64,000 nucleotides of DNA from Sycobia sp. Sy_11. Taxonomy: Eukaryota > Arthropoda > Insecta > Hymenoptera > Epichrysomallidae. Below are positions 11,553-24,495 of the stretch, piece after piece. A program made the position numbers and the translations under genes. Location of the stretch: the NCBI GenBank assembly GCA_018907035.1, contig JACCIC010000037.1, positions 372,001 to 436,000 on the forward strand. Direction: 5' to 3'. The notes under the pieces are model-generated. The model saw nothing but the letters and a program-made list of their open reading frames with translations, did not search any database and was not told where the DNA came from. Each line of letters opens with the position of its first letter. The stretch's first letter is position 1.

Positions 11553-12751
11553 TCAACCTTAATGTTCCAACATCATTTATGTTTATATGAACTAATTTGA
11601 TTTTTTCATTTATATACTACTTTTACATAAGGAGAGGCTTGAACTAAGAATGATCCTGTCGTTCCTAATAGTAGAACCAAAGCACCAAATCAGAAAATAT
11701 TTCAGAAAGGTGTCGCATTGATCTGTCGAGAGCAACCGAAAATATTTTATGAAAATAACGTTGCTCCAGGTCGGTTCAATCGGAAAATGGAGTTGTGAAT
11801 CATGCTAGCAAATTCCTTTCTTGTAAAATATTGGGCATTAGTTTTCTCGAAAAATTGATCCAAAATCCAATAGGAAAAAGCATCGACGACAGCCTCGATA
11901 CTGGCTCTTTATCCATTCTTCGATTTTCAGTCAAGTTTAGACTTTAGACGTAAAATCAAGCAAATACACTATTGACGTACTTTTCACTTTTTTTAAATTA
12001 GTACACACAGATTCAAAAAATAACTTTTTACTAATAGTTATCGACAAATGTTATTTATAATTCATGAAATATACTTTTATAAATCTATACGTTCTTACTC
12101 TAACTGTAGCTTAGAAATAATGAAACTAATTATGTTTATTTTTAATATATAACGTTTTTCTGAGATCTTTTACATTACTTACAACTTGTCTTGGTATAAA
12201 AATGTTATTATACCATTACAGAAAAATTGCAATTAATGATATAAATATCATAAATCGATTTTTTCAAGACTTAAATTAAGTTCCTGTATCGTAAATTCAA
12301 GGTGTGATTACCTTGAACGCTATTTATAACATACTATCGTATTAACCATAAATATCAAGAAAAATTAATGATAAAGGATTAAAATTTTAAGTCAGTTGAT
12401 TTATATTCATTCGATAACAGAGTGCCACAGTACGTTACGAGTAAAATAAATTTTTCTCGTAAAAAGAGCACCACTGGCAATTCTGGATTCTCGAGCACAG
12501 GAAAAAAAAAGAACGAAAGAGGTGAAAATAATTTCACGAATTCCTCAACTATCTCTCTTCTTCCCCCATTTCTCCCTCTCCTTTAACTGATAGAATCGTT
12601 TCAAATCGCCTACTTTAGACCAGACCTTCACGGAGGCCACAGCCGACGCGTTCATTAATTAGCCTTGATGTAATCTGGGAAATCCGCGCGCCCGCACGCT
12701 TGGCGATGCGAAATGACTGCCAAAGCCCGTGTCTTCCCCTATATGTACATT

Positions 12752-12756
<5 letters not shown>
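11550..12756. other. Intergenic, nothing recognised
   Basis: AT-rich to about 12400, then pyrimidine-rich (12540-12600) and CpG-richer near 12630-12740. No exon or element could be supported. Confidence 0.4.
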
Positions 12757-12810
<54 letters not shown>

Positions 12811-12924
12811 CTGGATGCGCGCTGAGCGACGTATGACGAGGGGCACGCACACGGCGAGCAAGCCGCGTACTGGAAAATGGCGGAATGGCGCGCATTTGTT
12901 CACGGTTGGCCAGCTATATTCCGC

Positions 12925-12980
<56 letters not shown>
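12757..12980. repeat. Two (TA)n arrays around a GC-rich core
   Basis: (TA)n runs at about 12757-12807 and 12930-12980 bracket about 120 bp of CpG-rich sequence. The open frames crossing them (Tyr-Ile repeats) are artefacts. Confidence 0.95.
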
Positions 12981-12982
<2 letters not shown>

Positions 12983-13405
12983 AAAACCTTCACACATATG
13001 GAAGCTTCCCTTTTCGTATCCGTGTCCTTCGCAAAAGGGCAAGAAAAGAGAGATGAGAGGCATCGTTTTTAGTTTTTTATCGCTTTCTACCTAAATTTTT
13101 CTCAAATGTTTCGTAAATAATTAAAGCGACATATTCATAAATTACCGCGTTTTTTGTTCTCAGTCATAAATAAAATTTATGATTATACTTATATAATAAT
13201 TAAATGTACATATTAATAGATTATTATAAGTTTCATTTAGAATTGATGATAACAAAGTAAACCACTTAATATATCTATAGTTAAACTAAAAAAATATTAT
13301 GATCTGAGTTTATTAACGTTTTATTTTATTGATACAATGTATTGAATTTTCTCAAATCATAGTCAATACTTGTGTGACCATTGCAGAAGTTCATGCCAAG
13401 CTTGA

Positions 13406-13408
<3 letters not shown>
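12981..13408. other. AT-rich spacer, nothing recognised
   Basis: No supported exon, element or structured RNA. Confidence 0.45.

Positions 13409-13463
<55 letters not shown>
13409..13463. repeat. (TA)n microsatellite
   Basis: Pure TA run of about 27 units. Confidence 0.97.
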
Positions 13464-13466
<3 letters not shown>

Positions 13467-14128
13467 AATGTAAAAAAGCTTCGTTTGAACAAAAGAAAGA
13501 TAAAGGTTTCATTTACCATCATATTTATGCATAAATTGAAAATAGAAGTCATTAATTGTACGTTCACAGTAGTTTCCCTATGTTAGGGGAATCTTATAAA
13601 ATAATATTTGTTTAATAATTAACTGATGATCTCAAAACTTATATTTACATGAAACTTATTATCTGATTATTGCATTTGATTTTATTACGTGTTAAAATTT
13701 TTTATATATTTTAGATAATATTATAGATTATCTTATCGCATCATAAACTCAATTAGGCATTAATTTATAATAAATTTTGCAAATATTAGGAGAGGAAACA
13801 TACAATCGGACTGTAATTATCTCGAAAACATTCAATTCAATCAAAAAATTTACGAGAAATAAAATATAATTTAAAAACATATCTGATGTGCTGCATGAAT
13901 TTCTGCCATCGCCACACAAGTGTTGACTAGGATTGAGCAACAGAATTAGACATTAATAAAATCTAATATATATCTTTATAATAATATGAATTTGCACGTT
14001 TTCGATTTAAGCGAAATAACACAATTACAAAAAAAAAGTGTTGAAGCTACGATGAAAAACCACGGTAGAAAAGTTGAAAAATTAAAATTCAACAACTGCA
14101 CAAACATCGCATATCCTAATTCTTGTAA
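13464..14128. other. AT-rich spacer, nothing recognised
   Basis: No supported exon or mobile element. Confidence 0.45.
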
Positions 14129-14266
14129 GTGGCGTCAAAATTCGACCCCCTCCTCCTGCGCCGCCCATCAGCCAGCATCACCGAGCAATCGCTAATAAGC
14201 GAGGATTTTCCAGACGGGCTGCGTGTTTCTACGCGCGCGTCCGCCCGGCGCACCGGCAAGGATTAT

Positions 14267-14318
<52 letters not shown>

Positions 14319-14370
14319 GGAGGCGGAAGCGATGGTTGCCCGCGCGAATCGACCCCCGTATATGTGTATG

Positions 14371-14430
<60 letters not shown>

Positions 14431-14790
14431 GATGTATATATAGCGACGAGAGAGTGGTGGCGTCGGCGGCAGGGGCGCGCGGAGAGCAGCCGGGCGCCCT
14501 CGTCCCTCCCTCCTGCCCTCTCCCGCACGGCAGGGCGCTCCGGAGAAAAGGTTCGAGAGCAGCGGGAGGGAGCGCGCTCGGTCGCCCGCCCGCCCGTCTG
14601 CTCGCCGGTCGATAGTCGACGGCGGCGCGTCCGCGCGCGCACCCCGCGCCTCGTCTTCAAGGCGACCTGCTGACGTGCCGGCGGAGCCTTTTCCCCGATC
14701 CCTCTTGATGCGCGATGCGCAGGGAGACGAGAGCCGGAAAAAGGGCCTTCGTCGCTGCGCCACCGCGCTGACTTCGTCACGCTATATGTG
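14129..14790. promoter_or_regulatory. CpG-rich island interrupted by (TA)n arrays, candidate promoter
   Basis: Strongly GC/CpG-rich (densest 14450-14720), with (TA)n arrays at 14271-14316 and 14375-14428 embedded in it. All six-frame translations are Arg/Ala/Pro-rich low complexity and match no family. The abrupt composition change suggests a promoter or 5' UTR island, as at 7.6-8.7 kb. Direction and start site cannot be set. Confidence 0.4.
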
Positions 14791-14905
14791 TATCGTTTTC
14801 GCGTCTCTTTCTTAACCTTTCTCAAAGGTATTTTTATATATTTTTTGACGAAGCTATTACTTTGATTTATTTACTATTTTGCGCTGAAATACACAGATCA
14901 CGCGC

Positions 14906-14906
<1 letters not shown>

Positions 14907-14962
<56 letters not shown>
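14907..14962. repeat. (TA)n microsatellite
   Basis: Pure TA run of about 28 units. Confidence 0.97.
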
Positions 14963-14965
<3 letters not shown>

Positions 14966-15843
14966 GGACTGGAATAATTAAATACATGAGAAGAGACTAC
15001 TATTTCGCTAGAAAAGGAGCGTTTCGTTTTACTGCCATAGATACATTGCTTAAACTTTTGGATTCCGCAATGTAGCACTAACGTAACTTACAATAATTTT
15101 ATGGATAAAACAATTATTCATTATGAAAATTCAAAAATTTAATATTTCTACAAATAGTATTTGCGCTAATTTAATGGTCTTTGAAAGAGTAAAAATTGTA
15201 TTTTATTTGGAATAACAAATTCGATAGGACTACGTAAATTAGCAAATCAAAAATCGCTTTTTTTACATATTGATGCAAAAATATCTTTTAATATTGGCGT
15301 GATAGAGAAATTGTAAAGACAGATTGAAGCTGACCGTATCAGAAAGCATTGATAAAGTATAATCAGATTTGTGTGATTGAAAACCAATGTTGTGAGTGAA
15401 AACCAATAAAATTATATTCGATCATCAATTGTAATTGAATCAGATATCTTCGAAAGACTTTCTTTGGCAATTTAAAAAATGAAAATTCAAAAAACTTATT
15501 TACTGTATGAATTCTGTGGTTGATGGAGAATATTAATATTTAAAATAATTACATAGTTTAAATCTTCATCTTTTGCAATAGGTATTTAATTTATCTTTTT
15601 AAATTTTACGTTTGTTGGTTGATACTAAACAATTAGTAAACAGTAAGCAATATTTGTAAACATATGTTCATGGACATCAAATTAATTATAAAAAAAAAAG
15701 AAAAAATCAGATTTTACGGGCGACTTTATTTTACAAAGACTATAAAACGAACAAAAATATATCTTTTTTAATTTTGGTTTTTGAGGCGCATCCACTTCAT
15801 TATTTGCACCAACTGTACTTAGTAATTGTTACGCAGTATATAT

Positions 15844-15847
<4 letters not shown>
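14963..15847. other. AT-rich spacer, nothing recognised
   Basis: No exon or repeat family identified. Confidence 0.45.

Positions 15848-15889
<42 letters not shown>
15848..15889. repeat. (CA)n microsatellite
   Basis: CA run of about 20 units directly beside the left end of a mariner element. Confidence 0.95.
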
Positions 15890-15890
<1 letters not shown>

Positions 15891-15894
15891 ATTA

Positions 15895-17309
15895 AGAGGC
15901 GAACTTAGTTTCCGACCTTTTTTAACAGAAAAAGAACATTTATGATGTAAAATGGATTTTGAGTAACAAAAAACTTTTAAATTCTTTCAATTTGAATTTT
16001 CAAACTAATATTTAGAATAAAGATGATTATTGATTTAAAATTCCTTAAAGATTCAAGTATTAGGTGGCGAACTCAGTTTTCGTCCTTTTTTAACGGAAAA
16101 AGGACATTTATGATGAGAAATGGATACATGTTATGTTAATCACAATAATTTCCTTTATTTTCTACTACTTTTTCCGATCTTTCTGGTAATATGGCGATAC
16201 CGTGGCGAAAGAACGATTGCGGTTTCGAGGCGATCCAATCATCCACAAATTCTCGCACTTCTTGAACATGTCGGAAGTACGTATGAACAAGGTCGTGCTA
16301 CTTCGATCTGAATAGGTGGTAATCAGAAGGCACTATGTCTGGCGAGTACTCCGGGTGCGGCAACACTTCCTATTCGAGCTCCAGCAGGGTGTTTTTGACG
16401 ACTTTTGCAACGTGTGGCCGATGGTTGCCATGCAAGAGAATGACTTTGCGCCTATTGCTCGCGACTGCTGATCTATGTTCGATCAATTTCTGTTACAAAT
16501 CATTCAGTTTGTATATTTCGGCAGTGGCGGTTTCATTTGGTTTTAGCAGCCTTTAGTACAGCACACCATGTTAGTCCTATCAAATGCATAGCAATACCTT
16601 TCGGCCGTGGATGTTCCGTTTTGGTGTCGATGTGGACGGTTGACCGGGGTCCACCCATGACTTTTTGTGCTTAGGATTGTCATAGTAAATTTACTTTTCA
16701 TCATCAGTCACAATACGCCACAGAAAACTTTTCTTTTGTGCCTAGCAAGCAAAGACAGTGCGATGTTGTATCGATTTATAATGGCACTTTCGGCCTCTAT
16801 TTTCTTTCTTTATGAATTTTTCTCAACGCATATAAACGATTACCAACTGCTCTGTCATTGACTTCGAACTTATTAGTGAGTTTTTTTTGCGTTTGAATTG
16901 AGTTTTCGTCGAATAATGCTTGCAGTTCACTATCTTCAAACATTTTCGGTTGTCCAGAACGTTCTTTGTCATTAACATCAGTATCTCAACTTCTAAATGG
17001 TTGAAGCCACTCTTATATGTTGTAATCGATGGACCTTGTTCGCTATAACATTCTTGAAGCTATCAATAAGTTTCTGCTACACTTTTTGCAAATCAAAATA
17101 ATGCAAAAGGACATATCGAAAAAACGATTTATCACAATTCATTTTTTACTGATCAAAAAATTATGTTTACACAAACGATGGCGCCTGTTAACTGAATTTT
17201 ATTGATAAATGCCAAAACTGAAATATAAGTACTAGATCCGACACATCTGACTTTTCGTACTATTTATATCGCCATCTAAACGTGAATGTCGGAAACTAAG
17301 TTCGCCTCC
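15895..17309 (-). mobile_element. Mariner transposon, dead, with duplicated end
   Basis: Both ends carry a 22-bp terminal inverted repeat (GGAGGCGAACTTAGTTTCCG type, one mismatch) flanked by TA (15893-15894 and 17310-17311). The minus strand reads as a mauritiana-like mariner transposase in pieces. The N-terminal part starts near 17140 (LLHYFD). The middle, about 16600-16760, resembles the region ending HKRKVFCGVL, then KSHGWTPVNRPHRHQ in another frame. The C-terminal part, about 16110-16560, includes LLHGNHRPHVAKVV (catalytic Asp changed to Gly), PSDYHLF with the third Asp, and LPERWEKVVE. Many stops and frameshifts make it non-functional. A second, more diverged copy of the left terminus (GGTGGCGAACTCAGTTTTCG) starts at 16063, inside the outer repeat. 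Confidence 0.85.
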
Positions 17310-17329
17310 TAATATTTCTAAGTAGTAGA

Positions 17330-19080
17330 TTTCTTCTCGTTTCAGATCTAGATATAATCAAAAATTGATGTCTAAACGTTGATGTCTGTGAGTAGAGCCA
17401 ATGCTTTATTCATATTCTTTTCAATGTTGAGTAGTTCAGTATCTAGTCGTTGAGTAGTTTAGGTTATCTGGTAGTTTGTGTTTTTCACGATAGATTTTAT
17501 AGTTATTGCATGTAATAAACAAGTTTAATAAACATGTTTATCGTATTACCACCTATGCCTTAACTGCTAATTATATTTATGATCCTATATTTCCAAATTA
17601 TATCATATGCTTTTTCTATATCTAAGCAGACTGATATTAGGTATTGGTGATTTATAAATGCTTCGCATATACATGTTTCGAGAGTTAACAAACTGTCATG
17701 GGTAGTATTATACTGTCTAAATTTGTGCTGATTTTCAGCGACCTATTGATTTTTTCTAAGCACCATTTGAGACGTTTATTAATTTTTTTTCCAGAATCTT
17801 GCAGAGACAGCTAGTTAGAACTACATGCCTGTAGCTAATAGTACTAGTTTTGTCCTTTTTTGCTTTTAATTGAGGAATTACTATTGTTTCACGCCATGAT
17901 ATAGGAAAGCAGTTTTTCTCCAAATTAGATTAAATAATTTATATAGGTAGTGTAGTGTAGTAATTACATGTTTTAAGAGTAATAGTAGTTTGATATAGAA
18001 TATTTCCAGATTTAAATGTACGTCATCTACATTTTCATTTTTGTAAGCTAGAAAATTTGCTTCAAAAATCGTATCGCTTGAATTTCTTGTAAATGTGGAG
18101 GCGAGACTGTTTACTATTTCTTCAGGATTTAAGGTAAAAGTATTGTAGATTTTTAGGATGGTTGTAATTTCATTACATTGATTGAATTTTTTTTTCGTTA
18201 TATAGTTTCAGTTTTTTTCCATATTAGTTCTGTCCGAGTCTTGCTCGTTAAGCTAGATGCAACTTTAATCCAAGATACTCATTTAATTTACTTTAACACT
18301 TTTCAATGTTGTTATTTTCTATTTGGTACTTCTTGAATTTGTTAAATACGGTTTTCGATTCTTTGATAGATTTTTCACAATCGGTATTCTGCGATGAACT
18401 GTATTTTCTTTCTAGATTGTTAATGGTTTGAGGAATAGGTTTCTTTCCTGATTCTATAAGCGATGTTAATTTTTGTTACTAATATTTTTTTGTATGTATG
18501 ATTTATATTTTTCCCAATTTGATTTTTTTATATTTCTTTTGAGTAGTATATTTACTTGCTATGTGACCATCTTTTTTACAATCCAAGCATTTCAGCGTGT
18601 CTGTTAGGAGGCAGAGCCAATATTTCGTTTCTTCGTGTATAAACTGAAATGACTCTGAAATTTTGCTAAGATTATATGCATGCATATACATATGCCTTCT
18701 AGAGTTCAATACATGCTCGTATTCAGCATCTGTGACTCTCGCTTTGAGAAATGAGATAGATCAACTACTGTGTATACCCAATTTATCGATTTAGTTTTTG
18801 ATATTTGAATGCGGTATTCGCGGACAAGCGTTGGATATAATAATTCGTTTAGTAGCTAGAGAGCGAATTAATAGTTCATGTACTGCTATTTTGATTTTCT
18901 TGTGTGTATTTATTAATTTTTCTACTATTTCTTTGCTTGCGAGCAAAATGCAAATTTTTTCATTTGATACGCGTGATGCGAATTTTATATTGATACTACT
19001 ATTATATATTCTTTTAGTTGAATACCTTCTTTGCTTTATATTACCATGGTCTGGCCTTTTTTGGGAAAAATTATTCATTT
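17330..19080 (-). mobile_element. Decayed I-type non-LTR retrotransposon (gag plus RT)
   Basis: Reading right to left on the minus strand: a gag-like segment (19078-18791, motif ATKRIIISNACPRIP); then a zinc-knuckle-like CLDCKKDGHIASKY (18503-18709, last Cys changed to Tyr); then, after a region with no readable endonuclease, an RT core at about 17900-17560 including TSCLCKILEKKLIN and LISVCLDIEKAYDIIW, the latter holding the first catalytic Asp of the palm. Stops and frame changes are frequent. It ends beside the mariner at 17309, which may have inserted at its 3' side. Same family as the copies at 4.3 and 36.8 kb. Confidence 0.75.
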
Positions 19081-19862
19081 GTGTGGTATCACAATAGCTT
19101 CATTGCGGAATACTTAGATTTCTTGCATCTGTGGGAGTCTTAATGTCCTAATGAGCTCTGTTGTCAGAAATCATCAAAGTTGTTACACAAACATTCTCCG
19201 CAAAAATATTTATATGTTTAGTGTTTAGTTTACGACAGTCGACAGAAGTAGAATTTAATTTTTTAAAGCATAAAAGAACTTTCATCACGTAAACTCTAAT
19301 ATATTGACAGTAAATTGCTAATTGGAACCCAGAAATTACACGAGTAATTCTTATAAATTAATGTAAAGCTTTAAAGTACAGAAACTAGAAATTAGTTCTC
19401 AATTATTTTATGAAGCACTCTGTTTATAAGTTGTAGATAATTCCTCTCTGTTCCAAATGCATAAGCTGCTTATATCGTAAAATATGCCAAACCATCAGCA
19501 GCAGAAGAAGCAGCAATAGAATTCCCTCACTTTATGAATTTCGTATAATACAGAATTTCCAAGAAATTTTGAGAAAAAATGCCGAATTAGATTAATTGAA
19601 TAAATCAGAACTCACGCCTTAGAATAATGGTTCACCCAGTTGGAGACAAAAAGAATTGGAACATTCATGATACTGAACTGTCAACCCGCTACCTCGAAAC
19701 TTATCTATCAAATCTTATTCATTAGTATGCGTATATTTATAAATAGAACAACTTTTCTATTAAATGTTATTCATCTGTATGCATATATTGCTAAATGCGC
19801 CCTTTAGGATTAAAATTAGAGTATTAATATTTTAATTAACAATAACACTTAATAGTAATCAC
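19081..19862. other. Intergenic, nothing recognised
   Basis: AT-rich with no supported exon. Confidence 0.45.
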
Positions 19863-19883
19863 ACTCACACACACACACACAGA

Positions 19884-19917
<34 letters not shown>
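19863..19917. repeat. Compound (CA)n(GA)n(G)n microsatellite
   Basis: CA run passing into a GA run and then a short G run. Confidence 0.93.
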
Positions 19918-19959
19918 AGAGACACTATATATAGCTCATTTCACATTTGCGACATTGAC

Positions 19960-20480
19960 TTAGGACGCTATTATCCCTACCATGCCGCGCCACTGGCCTC
20001 TCTATTTCGAAAGATACTATAATGCAAAGACGATAAATTACCCAGGCTTGCCTCCCCGTTCCACCCCTAACTCGCCCCTCCTTCTTTGACTCTGCTCCCG
20101 TCAGATTCCGCGCCACCCATCATCCCCGAGCCGCTCGGCGCGGCACGGTCGCCGAATGGGTGAAGGTTGTCCCTTTGTATAGGAACGCGTCGTTCCCTGC
20201 CGTATACCCCGAGAACGAACCCTATAACGAAGAAGGGTCATTGCACAATCCGGACCTGTCTCAAGCGTGCTACGCCCCCTCCCCCCATCTCAATCTATAT
20301 CTCCCTTTCTCGCCATGTCTTTCACTTTCGAAACTTTAGCTTGCGCGCGCGTACGGGCGTCTCGAGCTGTGTAAACGACACTCCAACTCTTGTGAAAAGA
20401 TATGCGGTCGGAAAAGAGTGGGCATCGAGTTATTTGAAATGTTTTGAGGGAACATTTTGCCGCTCCTATTCGACTTAATT
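19960..20480. promoter_or_regulatory. GC-richer island, function unclear
   Basis: Higher GC and CpG than its flanks, with C-rich tracts at 20050-20110 and 20265-20290. Open frames on both strands (for example 20167-20478) have no recognisable domain. Could be a promoter or 5' exon; weak evidence. Confidence 0.25.
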
Positions 20481-22668
20481 TTAGTGCGGATGTTGAGAGG
20501 GAGATCAGGAGCTGTGCTCTTGAATACAAATGGAACGTTTGCAAAGACGCGGAAGATTCTCCGCATTGTACGACGAATTCAACGGAACGATTATAGACAA
20601 GTCTCTTGTGGGCCAGAAACACTGATATCTTCTGAAATCCGATAACGAGGGCACAAGTGCACGTAGGATCGTGTGTTTTACATAGAGTAAATACGATGCC
20701 ACATAGCCATATAGGAATGTGACTAGATAAACCCTAAACCAGAGTGAAATCAGACCAGAATTTCTTATTCTTTTCATAAATACATTAAACTAGTCAAAAT
20801 CCGAATAAAATTCAATTAAAAAATCAGAAATTTTGGGTAGCGGTCCAATCACATTTTATTTACAAGTTGATATAAGTACAAGAATTTCTGCAATCAACTG
20901 ATTTCAATATTAGGAACAGTGTTTAGTCACTAAAATATATCACTCGTACGTTCGAGTTCACTAGACAGACATTTTATGTTTTATCTTTTATCTACATGGA
21001 GTATATTCTATCTTTCAAATCTTCGTATATGTTTTTTCCATCCACAAAACAATGTAATGTATAAAAAAATGTAAATACAAATATATAACTATCGCTTGAG
21101 CCCAAACACATAAACATGTAAGTAGTAGCAGATATGTTTAAACTAGTTCATTCACTATGTAGGTACGTAATTTGTGAAAACAATAAAAAAATCCAATTTC
21201 ATATTAATTAGTACATATTTTTTTAAAATTTGTACAACAATATAAATTACATATTAAAAAAAAAATTAATACAATGTACTTTAAAATGAGCAAAAAAAGT
21301 AGAATATAGCTGCTATTATAATTTACTTGGTAATTCTGGATCGGATGAACATGTCGTTTTATGATAAGCCTAATCGGTCTAGTAGTTATTTTTAAATCTT
21401 GGCTGTCAATATAAAAAATACAGTTTTCAAAAACAATTCGCTCGAAGAAATATGTTTTTATCAAACAACTTCTCCAGTATAAAACTGGCATTTCCTTAGC
21501 TATTACTTCTTAAAGATTCGTGAAATTGAACAATTTTGCTTTTATATACGTGTTTTTACTATGATTCGAAAATAATTTAGCAAAAAAGCAATGTTATGAT
21601 AATACTTTTCTGCATGATTAACTTTTAAGTATCCTGTACTGAATATGTAACAGTGATGAATTGTTTTGTATTTCAGACTGAAAAGAAGATTTATTTTAAT
21701 TATAAATGTCACCTATATACTTAAATCAAAACTTTATTGATAATTTTTATTTGTGAAAAATCATTGTATTATGAATTTATTGTTTTAAATTAAACGTTTT
21801 GGTTAAATATTAATTTCCTTTTCTTTGATACACTTAAATTTTAAGACATTTCAACAACAAAAAAATACGTATACTAGCACAATGTTTATATAAAATATTT
21901 TTCTAAAATATTCTGAAATATATTTAAAAAAAAAATTATACCACGAAAATACAGCTTAAAATAATGGATCATTAAAAAAAACGATTAAGTTTATTTTATA
22001 TGTATCCCAATCAATAAGAGCATGTAAAACACTAAAAAAATTAATAGAAAAATAATTTTAATAGCAATGCAGCTTAAAACAATAATGAGATCATTTACAA
22101 ATTGTACTTTTGTACATCTGGGATAAGCAGTATAGAAATGGATTGTTCTAAAAGTGTTAACAAAGGTCTCGCTCTGGTTAGCAACAGCGATTATAAGCCG
22201 AGTGTCATCCCGGTTTTTGAGCGATAATATATTTCCACGAAATACCCGTGAAATTTGCTCTTATTTTTGGCCTAGTCTCAAAACCAGAAGCCAGGGTTAT
22301 GGATTCGGCGTGTCAATGGATACGTAGCTTAGAGAAAAAACAATATTATGACAAATCGCGAAAAACAAAATTAATAGCTTCAAAATTCTGAATGTTGTAG
22401 GATTCCAATACAACCTTCTGGTTTACATCTAATAAACAAATAATGAGCTTCCGAGTCGATGATTAGCGAGTAATCCCGCTGTTTAGTTTTCTTTTGATAC
22501 AAGAAAAAGCAGCTTTCGAATACAAAATTAATGAATAATCCTACCTTTAAACTTCCTCTTAACACGACTACTGAGCATCTTCAGAATATAGGATTAAAAA
22601 ATATCCCCACACTTTAGCTTACTCTTAATACGACAATAGAATAGCTTCCGAATACTGGATTAATAAGT
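20481..22668. other. Mostly AT-rich intergenic DNA
   Basis: No exon could be supported. The stretch 22140-22330 is less AT-rich and non-repetitive but matches nothing I recognise. Confidence 0.4.
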
Positions 22669-22669
22669 A

Positions 22670-23545
22670 CCAGGTGTACCTATACAAAGTGAATATTTGT
22701 TTATGAAATGGCCATTATTTTCTTCACATTTTGACTTCTTTTCTGGCAATTTATGGATATCTTTCAAATAGAACTGTTTATTTTTTTAAATCACCCAATC
22801 AGTCATCCAATTTTCGACTTCCTCATAGGAATCGAAGTGCTTCTCAGCCAATGCTTATTCCATGGATGAAAATAAATGGTAGTGAGAAGGAGGTTAGTCT
22901 GATCAAAATCACGGCTGGAATGGCAGTTTCCAACGAAGTACTTTCATTGTATCCTGAACACGTTCTGCTTTGTGTGCAGGTGCATTGGCATAAGCAATAT
23001 TACCTTTCCTTGTCTGCTGGCCTATCGGATCGCTTTTCAATCAATGCATGATTCAAATAGATTATTTATCGTCGATAGTAATCAGTATTAACTGTTTCAC
23101 CGGATTTTAACGACTCGAAATACATTACGCCACTCTGGTCTCACCAAACACATAGTATTGTTTTTTTGCTGAATCGATCTGGTTTCATGTTGAAGATTGT
23201 CACGAATTAAGCTATGATTTTTTCCATTTAGGATTCTTGAAATGGATCCATTTTTCAATGGTTTTCAATTCATTCCATCCAGTAACAATACAATGAAAAA
23301 TCGATCATCTTTCATGTCTTTCAAACAAAATTTCACAAGTGCTTTTTCGGTTTTCCATCTGCCTTTGATTCAACTAATGGGAAACTTATTTTTTACATTT
23401 TTAGATCTTTATGCGATTTGCGTTTTGCTGAAAGTGTCATCTCCATCCAATATCGTTTGCAATTCGGCGTGTTTAAACGTTTTTTGGCGGTCTTCCTCAT
23501 TCCTTATTTCTCACTTTAAAATTATTATTTCTAAACCGTTAAAAT
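22670..23545 (-). mobile_element. Truncated dead mariner transposon
   Basis: The 3' terminus starts TA + CCAGGTGTACC at 22668, like the mauritiana-group mariner terminus. Reading the minus strand from 23545 gives mariner transposase in order across frames: GRPPKTFKHAELQ (helix-turn-helix linker), a middle region recognisable around the words LIRDNLQHETRS and VKIR, then HFDSYEEVENWM, HKLPEK and NNGHF near the C-terminus. It has many stops and frameshifts. The N-terminal 50 or so codons and the 5' inverted repeat are missing; the break lies beside the (GA)n array at 23582. A different copy from those at 15.9 and 33.2 kb. Confidence 0.8.
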
Positions 23546-23576
23546 GATCTTTTATACATACATATATATGGAGTTT

Positions 23577-23581
<5 letters not shown>

Positions 23582-23627
<46 letters not shown>
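23582..23627. repeat. (GA)n microsatellite
   Basis: Pure GA run of about 23 units. Confidence 0.97.
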
Positions 23628-23629
<2 letters not shown>

Positions 23630-23859
23630 TATTGAACAAGTTCAAGCAAATCTCTGCGACCATGTGCATACATCTAACAATACTCTGAGATGTACACAAT
23701 GCAAAAGCAATTGGAATCAATTGTTTTGGGGTCTCTAAGTAGTACACATACAGGCTTTCTGTTTTGTAATTCTTAGTTTTAACTGTCTTAAGTTCTTTAA
23801 TCATCTATCTCTTAATTAACTGAATATTATAAGTCCCAATCCATACCAACCATCCTATA

Positions 23860-24495
23860 CATAGGGGCTCGTCCAAACCGTGATATCGATAATTCAGTGA
23901 CGGTTGATGAAGTTCGACGTGAATTGAAACCAGCTTACCAGAAATTGACAGTATTGAATATTTGCTTAGTCAAGGCGGAGGGTTCGTGTGTAGAAAATCC
24001 ATATAGGTTAAAACATACTACTGCGAATAGAGTTTCTCAAAAACGCGTTCGTATTCAACCTTTGCGTCGCGTGAAAGATGGAAAGTTGACATTCGAGTTG
24101 GAACTACAAGAAAAGAGAGGACAATGCGAAGCGGCGGAACCGCTAGTGTTAGATGTGATGTGACTGTGTGATCGAGGAGATGTGTCATTAGATGGGTAAA
24201 GTGCAAGATTTATTTCAACAACAATAAGTACAATATTAAAATGCGCTGCATATGGAGTGGAAAAAAGAATCGCAGATATGGTTAACACTGGCCTCAGCAC
24301 CCAGGAGCGGAAAGGCCGAGTGGCTTTTTTGTTAACCGTGGACATATTGCCGAGGTACAGTTCACATGATCTAATGGTGAAAATTAAAACTTGGTTATGG
24401 GGTATCCACAATGGGACACAAAAACTAACTATTGAACCCTTTTTCGAGAGTGACCGAGTGAAATGGAAGATTCATTCTCTTTTCGAGCCTTAATT
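23860..24495 (+). other. Unassigned coding-like stretch, possibly retroelement gag leader
   Basis: Two balanced-composition open frames in tandem (23897-24163, 88 codons; 24257-24493, 78 codons) in otherwise AT-rich DNA. They are preceded at about 23864 by GGGGCTCGTCCA, a phrase resembling the leader just after the LTR of some retroelements. I do not recognise either protein. A decayed LTR-retrotransposon leader and gag is the best guess; a chance frame is possible. Confidence 0.25.

Noticed and set aside
12659..15078. Open frames made of Tyr-Ile repeats
   Set aside because: They are translations of (TA)n arrays and have no flanking coding signature.
16335..16556. Plus-strand frames in the mariner at 15.9 kb
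   Set aside because: Shadows of the minus-strand transposase.
22731..23051. A 106-codon plus-strand frame
   Set aside because: It is the antisense of mariner transposase, which reads on the minus strand.
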